Below are positions 1 through 6,848 of a DNA stretch of 64,000 bases, piece after piece. The number at the start of each line of letters is the position of its first letter. The first letter of the stretch is position 1. Under the pieces are notes generated by a model. The model had not been told where the DNA came from. It worked only from the letters and a program-made list of their open reading frames with translations, and did no database searches. The translations under genes were made by a program, and so were the position numbers. This DNA is from Lineus longissimus (lineage: Eukaryota; Nemertea; Pilidiophora; Heteronemertea; Lineidae): the NCBI RefSeq assembly GCF_910592395.1, contig NC_088311.1:16062501-16126500 (forward strand). The letters are read 5' to 3'.

Positions 1-2
1 GT

Positions 3-2261
3 TTCATTGGATTAGAAGTTCGACTGTCACAAGATGAGGGGGATGACATTGCCTCGCAGGGGCTTCTTTCTCTCCTAAAGGGTACAGAGGATTATTTCAT
101 AGTGCTTTCTGTGGACAAAGGCTACATCTTCGTTCCACACAACGTCAGTCAAAGTAACACTACAAATCTCAAACAATGGTGTTCAGATAATGGTTGTCAA
201 ATCATTTGGCCAAGTGATGGTTCTGATGACATTCTCCAAGTTTCGCGTGATGGAAAAATTGAGCTTGTGGCTTCGCCTGCTGATCCTGTCCTGACTAAGA
301 ACAGTCGAGTCATTGTCGGAAAATTGAGGTTTGGTGTCGAACAGTTCCATGGTGCAATCTCTGACGAAAAGATCCTGGACATGGCTCCATACCAATTCCT
401 GCAACCCTTGGGGGAGGATTTTTGCACAAAGTACGGCATACCAAATGACTATGTCAGTTGCCCTCGCATATTTCTAATATGGCTAGCAGCAGTCAATCAT
501 TTCAACAAGTTTCATCCAAAATTCAATGTGAATTTTGTAGATGGTGATGAGCAGGTTCGACTGGCGAACTTGATCAAGCACAGACTGAACAAGACCAACT
601 TTCTGCATGACCCAGCAGTTACGCTGCCACCTCACATGCTTCAATTTCCGAGCTCAAGAAGTGCAAACTGGAACAGGACAGACGTGAGCGATATCAGAGA
701 GTTGAGGTCACAACTACACCTACCAACAATCGGTGAAGAGAACATCTATGAAATGTCACTGGGACCTTATCTTGTTAGACGAGGTTGCTCTTATATCACT
801 CACCTTAGACAACTTGAGATGAGCAACAGACTGGAAGCATTCAGTTCCATGCCAGAGTACTGGGCATCTGCAAAGGAATTACCAGCCTCCACGGCAGTAT
901 TTTATACAACCCTGGAGCATGCGCCAGATGGATGGGACAATGACACTTATTTCCGATGGCCAGAGTCTGGGTTAAAAGTTATAACCATGAAGCTTCCCTC
1001 TGCAAACCGTACGAACAGAAGTCCCGCGAATCTGAAGCGTCCAATGCTTGCCTTCGCAGAAAAAGGTGAAATTGATGAAAACTATCTTGGGTTCACAGGA
1101 CCGCTGGATACTTTGTGTGGATGGTCTTGTGGAACCACTACGTCAGCTGATCTCGGATCAAGAATGTTGACATCAGACGCTCATGTTGTAGCCCTGTTGA
1201 TGTTGTTGTGCGGTGACAGATTTCGGGCCCCCATTATCCGGAAAACTCACCTTGCAGACCCTAAGTTGCCAGCCCATCTTCAACCAAGGTACACTGCCCC
1301 TCATGGACAAGGTCAGCATACACAGCCTCGCAACGTGTCAACCTCTAGGGACACTCCGATGGATGAAAACGCAACCAACCCGGGGGACACTTCCAGTTCC
1401 AACTCCAGGGACACTCCGATGGATGATGTACATGTACTGAATGAGAGATTATATCCTTGTCGGGGCCTCCTGAATGATGCTAACATTTGCTATGCAATAG
1501 CTGTGGTGCAATGCCTCAGACATGTTGATCTTGCTGAACAGGTGGTTCCTGTATCAGACCTTGACAATGAGTTCTTAGATACCTGTTTGAGAATGGAAAG
1601 ATGGGAGGAACCATTTTCAATTCAAGCACTGGTACAAGCATTGAATGATGAAATTGTAGGCACGGGTTACCAGTTTGTGATGCCAGATTATCATGATGCA
1701 GGAGAATTCCTAATGAATCTTACACAGAAAATGAATCTCCACGAAGGTTTCCTAACTTCTTGGCCTGTGCAATTACATTGTCCTCTTGGTCATATCGATT
1801 TGCAACTAAGGGACAGCAACATTCTCAGAATAAGGGCTCCTGCAGGACCAGAACTTATATCTTTGACAGCTATTTATAATGGCTATTTTGCTGACTCAGA
1901 TGTAATTCAGGGAAGGTGTGGAAATCGTGCACGCAATGGGCGCAGCTGTGACCGTCTTGGGCAAGGATTCCAGATAACTTTGGATGGAAACCTTACCATC
2001 ATTGAGATTGACCGAAACATTGACATTCAACACAAGAACATGACTAAGATTGGACAACCGGATGGTGGTCATTTGGAGGGTAAGGCAGTCTTGGGGGTGA
2101 TTTGCCATACTGGGAATAGGGGTGCTGAAGGCCACTGGTTCTGCTTTTTGAAGCACAATGATTCTTGGTGGAAAATGAATGATGCCCATCCACCAATCGC
2201 TGCATCACCTTGGGAACTTCAGGGTGATAATTTCACCATCAACGTTTTCTTTTTGAAGTAA
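3..2261 (+). CDS. Transposase-like protein with C-terminal USP (peptidase C19) domain, 5'-partial
   Basis: The frame is open from base 3 and has no ATG near its left end, so the start lies outside the window or in an upstream exon; 752 codons remain before the TAA at 2259-2261. The last ~270 residues are a ubiquitin-specific protease fold. The Cys box (GLLNDANICYA) puts the nucleophile at 1488-1490, the His box (EGHWFCF) puts the histidine at 2133-2135, and MNDAH follows, so a Cys-His-Asp/Asn triad appears intact. Such enzymes remove ubiquitin from proteins. Upstream, the stretch RFGVEQFHGAI (about 324-356) followed by LAAVNHFNKFHP recalls the Glu-bearing C-terminal end of IS5/ISL2EU-type DDE transposases. 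A later region with WSCG and DAHVV (about 1104-1190) resembles the SWIM-like tail of those proteins, with most zinc ligands lost. A linker with SRDTPMD twice joins the halves. The USP call is firm; the transposase origin is inference. Confidence 0.75.
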   Translation, partial: FIGLEVRLSQDEGDDIASQGLLSLLKGTEDYFIVLSVDKGYIFVPHNVSQSNTTNLKQWCSDNGCQIIWPSDGSDDILQVSRDGKIELVASPADPVLTKNSRVIVGKLRFGVEQFHGAISDEKILDMAPYQFLQPLGEDFCTKYGIPNDYVSCPRIFLIWLAAVNHFNKFHPKFNVNFVDGDEQVRLANLIKHRLNKTNFLHDPAVTLPPHMLQFPSSRSANWNRTDVSDIRELRSQLHLPTIGEENIYEMSLGPYLVRRGCSYITHLRQLEMSNRLEAFSSMPEYWASAKELPASTAVFYTTLEHAPDGWDNDTYFRWPESGLKVITMKLPSANRTNRSPANLKRPMLAFAEKGEIDENYLGFTGPLDTLCGWSCGTTTSADLGSRMLTSDAHVVALLMLLCGDRFRAPIIRKTHLADPKLPAHLQPRYTAPHGQGQHTQPRNVSTSRDTPMDENATNPGDTSSSNSRDTPMDDVHVLNERLYPCRGLLNDANICYAIAVVQCLRHVDLAEQVVPVSDLDNEFLDTCLRMERWEEPFSIQALVQALNDEIVGTGYQFVMPDYHDAGEFLMNLTQKMNLHEGFLTSWPVQLHCPLGHIDLQLRDSNILRIRAPAGPELISLTAIYNGYFADSDVIQGRCGNRARNGRSCDRLGQGFQITLDGNLTIIEIDRNIDIQHKNMTKIGQPDGGHLEGKAVLGVICHTGNRGAEGHWFCFLKHNDSWWKMNDAHPPIAASPWELQGDNFTINVFFLK

Positions 2262-2340
2262 AGCATAACTTTCTGACTGTCATACTATGTGACGATGAAC
2301 AGTTGCTGTACAAGGTGAATAGTAAAGATTATGTTTCTCT

Positions 2341-2479
2341 TTGGACAAGAATTGACTGTTCTGGACATCGTAGTGAAGTCAGTGAAGATTCTGCTTTGTT
2401 TTGGATTTAGAATTGGCTGTTCTGGACACCGTAGTGAAGTCAGTGAAGATTCTGTTTCATTTTGGATAAGAATTGACCA
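2341..2479. repeat. ~60-bp imperfect tandem repeat, 2.3 copies
   Basis: The start ttggacaagaattgac recurs at 2401 and 2461 with small changes. Copies 1 and 2 share the ending tagtgaagtcagtgaagatt. The third copy is cut short after about 19 bases. It lies just downstream of the USP frame and is probably non-coding. Confidence 0.75.
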
Positions 2480-4421
2480 TTTCGGAAGTCGGTTCAGCAC
2501 AATGACAGTTATGGTACAATTTGGATTACTTGGATCGGACCTTATTCAACAAAGAGTGAAGGTAGGCTTATTGGTAAAGTTGAGATAGCATTGCATTGCA
2601 TGAACTTATTTTCAGCATTTCTTAAAAAGAACAACACCTGCAGTTTTTGATATTGCATTTTGTCAATATAGAATTATACATTGATTACAGTGCACATCAT
2701 ATTGACAACCCTATGTAATTGCGCAAAGGCTGTTTATGAAGCAGCATCGCGAAGCCTATATACTTGAAAAATCGGATAGGAGCCACTCATAAGTCCGGAG
2801 ACTGATTACGGTGTTGCAACTTGCAGAAGAGGCCATCACTAGCCAGACTCGTCTCCAATAATGGAGAACTTGGGGTCAGGCATCATAGTCATTGAGAGTC
2901 GGCCTCCCTGAGGCCCTTTCAACTAATGATAGCGCCGAAACAATTTGATTGCTTATGGGCGGCTCCTAGCCGAAACCCCAGTACGCACTATCAACATGGC
3001 CTGCAGCATTTTTCAAAGACTTCGCGAAGGGATGGGGACGTCAGTTGGGACGCATACTGTACCTTGGTAGGATCGGATCCAGGTTTTTAAACCAGGCTCT
3101 ATCACTATCAGGCCTTTCAGTAACATAGGTGAAGACTGGGAAGTGGCGGAACGAGAGGATTGTACAGTAAAGAGTGAAGTTTTTAGGGCGTTATTAATGG
3201 AAATCTCTGTACAGATGTGTGATTATAAATAATGATCAGTAAGGCCTTTTCATACCCTGTTGAGCAAGTTGAGGCAGACTGGCTATCAATCATTGGTATT
3301 GCCTTATTCAATCAAGGTCAAGAAATTATCTCATTTCATTCACTCAATGTGAGGGTGGTAGCATGTCAAAGACACATGAACTTACATTACTGTAGAATAT
3401 TGCTTTCAAGTTAAAAACATCCACCTACCAGGATGAATGTCTTTAGCATGAAAAACTCTAGCCTAGCTGACAAAGATACTCATTGTTCTTCTTGAGAGAT
3501 TCTCCATCTACTACTGTTGTATACCAGCGTTTTGTAAGGAAAATGTGTGGCTACATCAATAAAATATCTGTAGCAGGACAGTTTATTCTTTGAGATTGAA
3601 GAAAACAAGCTACATTTACAATGTAGGCAAACATGGTAGGAGTAGTTTGCCCATGTTTGCCTACTTCATAATTATTCATGTTATTTTGCGAAACCCTTCT
3701 AGTTCATGAATTGCTAATTATTTTTCTGCCATTCCTAGCACTCAGTCGAAGTTCATAATTCCAGTAGATTTAGGCTGTAGTGAACTATAAGTGAATGAAT
3801 AAACTTCAAGAGTACTGATACTAAAACATTTGATTTGTAATAGAAATGATTCTTTGTTCATCCCCCACCCCAGCCAAGAAAAAAAAATCATTCGTTGTCC
3901 AATCCCCCATCCTGTTTACTCCAAGCCAGCTTACATAAACATTCACCAATCTATTCCCAAATCCAGTAGGCCTATTTATATGTTTATGCATTGTAGGCCT
4001 TCTTGACAGCACACCCCCATGGAAAATGGCTCACTCCAATACCCTGACAATAGCACAGAACCCAATGAAGCTATTCAGGCTGAAGTCAAGTTGACAAAAG
4101 CAGTGAACAATAGGCTTTTGGCACACAGACAGTTCAGCTACTTCAAAAAGAGAAATATCAGTCTTATAAACTGCATTTATTTGATACTGAATCACCAAAA
4201 CTCGCAGGATTTTATCCCTGCATCAACTTCAGAAGGCCTTTCCACTACTTTTGACCATATTTGTTTTGACAAATCCTTGTTGTATCATACAGTTTCAGGG
4301 CCTCAAAGGCCTATTGTTTTAAATAATTAGAAGGAATCAAATTCATTGTTCCACCGTAATTAATGATTTAATACACTAGAGTATCCCTGCGAATGGCAGC
4401 GCAATATCTCTTATGGTTTTC
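2480..4421. other. Intergenic stretch without a supported gene
   Basis: No long open frame, domain or RNA gene was recognised on either strand. Base use changes along it: 2740-3110 is richer in G+C, and 3200-4400 is AT-rich with AATAAA hexamers near 3560 and 3788. The 11-mer tcactagccag at 2836-2846 also occurs in the inverted repeats described at 12.5 and 14.2 kb, so a scrap of a related mobile element is possible. A 103-codon open frame at 4019-4330 has no recognisable motif. Confidence 0.5.
3623..3664. repeat. 14-bp perfect inverted repeat (hairpin)
   Basis: gtaggcaaacatgg at 3623-3636 is matched by its exact reverse complement at 3651-3664 with a 14-base loop. It could be a small foldback element or the two ends of a deleted one. 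No function is evident. Confidence 0.7.
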
Positions 4422-5336
4422 TCAGTGACCACAAATTGCACCCTTGATTTCAAAATGAACAGCCCCTTTCCAACCTGAACCTTCCTGAACTAAATTTTCC
4501 AGTTCTTTAAGGAAGTCTTCAATCAACTTGGAATAATCTAGCTCTTGACCCACATAAATGATGTGTCTAGAACGAAGTTGAAACTCTTTAACGTCATTCT
4601 TCCTTTTCATTAGAATATGTAGAATGATTGAAATTTTTAATCCTACTTTATTTTCCTCATTCAATTTATCTTGTAAAACTGACTTAATTTTAATGAGATA
4701 GTTTTCAATGTCAATATGAGGCAAACCTTCCATTTGGAAATGATTAACATATCCTCTGAAAGCGGAGTTAAATTTTTTGAATGTTTTTAACTCCACATGT
4801 TTTTCAATCAATTCCTGGATGACTCTCTTTGTCATGGAACTTTTAACATTGATGTCAAGTTCCTTCGCCTGTTTGAAAAGATCTGATTTCAAAATACGTT
4901 TAATGGGTTCCTTGGTCAAGAGTTCTTTCAGTTTCTCAATATTGAGATTCTGGAAATTTTTATGGCCAAGTTCTTTTACTTTCTGTAAAAGAGGTTTTCT
5001 GATTGAAATTTTTGACTTCACAGGTCTTGGTTTGATGTCAATCAAATTTTCTTGTGATATTTTTTCTTCAATGATATTTTCTAGCTGTTCTTTTTTGAAT
5101 TTTCTTGGATTTAAACCTAGTCTTTGAGCTAGAACTCTTTTTTCAATTTGTGACAAGTCAGAAACTGGCTTGTCAATTTTCACTTCGATGTCGTTGAAAC
5201 TGTTGGGGATCTGTTCAAGTCCCTCGATTAACTTTGCTCTTGATAGAGATCCATAATTCTTCATCTTGTTTCTGAAGGCTAGAATTTTAAGCTCATCTGT
5301 AGAAAGTCCCTCAATTAGCGGTATGAACGTGTTCAT
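4422..5336 (-). CDS. 304-aa lysine-rich helical protein with SAP/Rho-N-like repeats; likely N-terminal part of a PolB-element protein
   Basis: A 304-codon frame in strongly AT-rich DNA begins with ATG at 5336, directly after a TATA-like stretch. The protein is rich in Lys, Glu, Leu and Ile. Residues ~10-45 (LSTDELKILAFRNKMKNYG) and ~62-95 resemble short helix-extended-helix modules of the SAP or Rho-N type, which bind nucleic acid. The middle is predicted helical. The end, near GSGWKGAVHFEIKG, resembles the point where, as I recall, invertebrate PolB-encoding (Polinton-like or plasmid-like) proteins pass into a longer C-terminal part; here a stop comes soon after, which suggests truncation near 4435. 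The adjoining small ORFs on the same strand fit one element. No database check was possible, so family membership is inference. A stand-alone host gene is less likely given the neighbours and base composition. Confidence 0.5.
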   Translation of the reverse strand: MNTFIPLIEGLSTDELKILAFRNKMKNYGSLSRAKLIEGLEQIPNSFNDIEVKIDKPVSDLSQIEKRVLAQRLGLNPRKFKKEQLENIIEEKISQENLIDIKPRPVKSKISIRKPLLQKVKELGHKNFQNLNIEKLKELLTKEPIKRILKSDLFKQAKELDINVKSSMTKRVIQELIEKHVELKTFKKFNSAFRGYVNHFQMEGLPHIDIENYLIKIKSVLQDKLNEENKVGLKISIILHILMKRKNDVKEFQLRSRHIIYVGQELDYSKLIEDFLKELENLVQEGSGWKGAVHFEIKGAICGH

Positions 5337-5372
5337 TTATATTAGAAAAAATTTTTAGTTAAATAGTCGTTT
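5337..5372 (-). promoter_or_regulatory. TATA-like leader of the 304-aa ORF
   Basis: Read on the minus strand, an AT-rich leader ends in taatataaatgaacac, so a TATAA-type motif touches the start codon. The same ATAAATGAACAC string heads the 97-aa ORF at 6604, so the two genes share a start context. A promoter role is inferred from position and repetition only. Confidence 0.35.
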
Positions 5373-5415
5373 AGGGGATTCCCCCTTTTTTTAGTTTCGG
5401 TTTCAATAAGTCATT

Positions 5416-5439
5416 TTATAATCATAAACATGATTATAA
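5416..5439. repeat. 10-bp-arm hairpin in AT-rich spacer
   Basis: ttataatcat at 5416-5425 is followed by loop aaac and the exact reverse complement at 5430-5439. It lies midway between the two oppositely oriented ORF starts. It could be a terminator, an origin-like structure or chance in AT-rich DNA. Confidence 0.5.
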
Positions 5440-5447
5440 GATTACAA

Positions 5448-5566
5448 ATGAACACGGTCATGCCGCTAATGATATAAAAATTGAAAGTAAAATATTTCTC
5501 AAAAGACTATTAAAATCTGATCTTTTAGTGAAATTTAAAATTCTACATAATCACCACTTGGTCTAA
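5448..5566 (+). pseudogene. Truncated, frameshifted scrap of a second 304-aa-type ORF
   Basis: The plus strand starts with the duplicated ATG context and reads nine codons (MNTVMPLMI) before a TAA. A neighbouring frame then carries FLKRLLKSDLL before a stop at 5564-5566, which resembles the segment IKRILKSDLFKQ of the 304-aa protein. This suggests an inverted, internally deleted and frameshifted copy. The match is short, so chance similarity in Lys/Leu-rich DNA remains possible. Confidence 0.35.
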
Positions 5567-5675
5567 AATGTAGAACTTAGGGCTTACTACACCCATAAGA
5601 ATTAAAGAATTGTTATGGATGTGGTCATCATTTATTATAAGAAAAAGTTTTTCACTTTTTTGAAAAACAATTTTT

Positions 5676-5936
5676 TTAAACAACCCAATGTTGAGAGATA
5701 TCATTGTCTTTTTTGTAAATGAAGACATCATCTTCATCCAAATCTAAAATTTTATTCAAATCTAAAATTTTATCCTTTATTCGTTTTGTCAATTTTACAA
5801 TATACATTAGATTTGTATATCTGGGTATTAAAAATATTGAAAACCCATACTTTTCTGATGATGAAAATTCTATCCTTTCAATTTTATACCAAGTATTATC
5901 AGGAACATTTCTTCAATTGATACATTCTTCTTTCAT
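5676..5936 (-). pseudogene. Decayed paralogue of the 88-aa ORF
   Basis: On the minus strand the frame from the ATG at 5936 to the TAA at 5676 (86 codons plus stop) aligns end to end with the 88-aa ORF at 6001-6267. Shared elements include TWYKI near the start and DDVFIYKKDND near the end. One in-frame TGA sits where the 88-aa ORF has the Trp of its NWRN motif, so this copy is disabled or the base is an error. The two lie about 65 bp apart in the same direction, a tandem gene duplication inside the element. A small internal repeat (tctaaaattttat, twice near 5745-5775) adds residues compared with the paralogue. Confidence 0.65.
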
Positions 5937-6000
5937 TTTATTTACAATTTATTTTCTTTAAATATAGGTTTTGTCAATTAATCAAGTTGTTCTTTTTTAT

Positions 6001-6267
6001 TTAAAAAATCCAATATTGACTCATATCATTGTCTTTTTTGTAAATGAAGACATCATCGTGTAGAAGAGGGCTTATATCACCCAGGTCTAAAATTTTATCC
6101 TTGATTCGTTTTGGAGATCTTACAATATATAACGTTTTTTTATCATCTCTGGGATATACAAATAGTAAAAAATCATACTTATCTGTTATTGATAAATAAT
6201 CCAATCTATCAATTTTATACCAAGTATGATCAGGAATATTTCTCCAATTGACATATACTTCTTTCAT
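6001..6267 (-). CDS. 88-aa hypothetical protein of the AT-rich element
   Basis: A short frame with ATG at 6267 and stop at 6001. I do not recognise a family. The protein opens with a Trp/Tyr-rich segment (NIPDHTWYKIDRLD), then alternating hydrophobic residues (YDFLLFVYPR) typical of a small beta-rich fold, and ends with DDVFIYKKDND. The TWYKI block is shared with the 97-aa ORF upstream (NTWYKIKSF), which hints that both small proteins descend from one OB-like or similar beta-barrel ancestor. It lies 43 bp downstream of the 97-aa ORF on the same strand, with its disabled paralogue beyond it. The existence of that paralogue supports this being a real gene. Function is unknown. Confidence 0.5.
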   Translation of the reverse strand: MKEVYVNWRNIPDHTWYKIDRLDYLSITDKYDFLLFVYPRDDKKTLYIVRSPKRIKDKILDLGDISPLLHDDVFIYKKDNDMSQYWIF

Positions 6268-6310
6268 TTCCTATAAAATAATTTGTATTAGATATAAGAT
6301 GAGTATAAGT

Positions 6311-6604
6311 TTAGTCCAAGAGATTGAATCCATAGAATTTCTTACCCTGTTTCGTTTCCTTGACTCCTGTGAATCTTATGTAATTGTGATTAAGATTTAG
6401 TTTTTGTTTGATAATACTGGTCGCCCATACGGTGTGTGACTTCGCTTCTGAGTCAACCAGTTCAAGGATGGTTGATTCTCCTATCTTTGTGGTGATTGTT
6501 CTGAATGATTTAATTTTATACCATGTGTTCACGGGAAGATCTTTAAATTTTGTATATTCTGTCACTCTTGAATCAAGTTCTGAATTTGACGGAAAGGTGT
6601 TCAT
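6311..6604 (-). CDS. 97-aa small protein, possibly OB-fold ssDNA-binding-like
   Basis: The frame runs from ATG at 6604 to a stop at 6311. The pattern of a WYKI strand, a glycine-containing turn (TTKIGESTILEL), a central SHTVWATS segment and a terminal YIRFTGVKETKQGKKFYGF strand resembles small OB-fold, single-strand DNA-binding-like proteins seen in PolB-type mobile elements and viruses. This is judged by pattern only. The gene heads a minus-strand series with the 88-aa ORF, its decayed paralogue and the 304-aa ORF. Its start context (ATAAATGAACAC) is the same as that of the 304-aa ORF. A role in replicating the element is plausible but not shown. Confidence 0.5.
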   Translation of the reverse strand: MNTFPSNSELDSRVTEYTKFKDLPVNTWYKIKSFRTITTKIGESTILELVDSEAKSHTVWATSIIKQKLNLNHNYIRFTGVKETKQGKKFYGFNLLD

Positions 6605-6660
6605 TTATATATATAAAAGTTTTTCACTTTTTTTATTTTTTTTATTTTTTTATTTTTTTG
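6605..6660 (-). promoter_or_regulatory. A-rich / TATATATAA leader of the 97-aa ORF
   Basis: On the minus strand an A-rich run passes through gtgaaaaacttttatatata and reaches the ATG. A similar block, plus-strand aaagtttttcactttttt, lies at 5643-5660 beyond the decayed 88-aa paralogue, so the element carries this leader at least twice. A promoter role is inferred. Confidence 0.35.
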
Positions 6661-6676
6661 AAAATTATGAAATTTT

Positions 6677-6836
6677 GGACGATTTGGACGATTTAGTGAC
6701 TTGACTGAAGTTTGACTGGAAACTATTTATACTGAGAAATGACTCAGATAAGTTTATACTAGGATTTAACTGAGATAAGTTTGACTGGGATTTGACTTGG
6801 AGATTTTGACTGGGATTTGACTGCTGGCTCAAATCT
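6677..6836. repeat. Degenerate short repeats based on ttgactgggattt
   Basis: The words tttgactgg, gggatttgact and gagataagttt recur several times, after a doubled ttggacgat. The patch fills the gap between the AT-rich island and the broken end of the BEL element, and may mark a junction. Confidence 0.6.
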
Positions 6837-6848
6837 GTCAATATTACA

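Larger units (their letters stand above)
5314..5470. repeat. Inverted duplicate of the 304-aa ORF start
   Basis: The first 23 bases of the 304-aa ORF (minus strand, 5336 to 5314) recur on the plus strand at 5448-5470 with two mismatches, in the opposite orientation and about 110 bp away. The arms flank an AT-rich spacer that contains a further hairpin. Confidence 0.75.

Noticed and set aside
2740-3110. SINE in the G+C-richer patch
   Set aside because: No A/B boxes, tail or flanking duplication could be identified.
4019-4330. 103-codon plus-strand frame
   Set aside because: No recognisable motif, no neighbour support and ordinary length for chance in this base composition.
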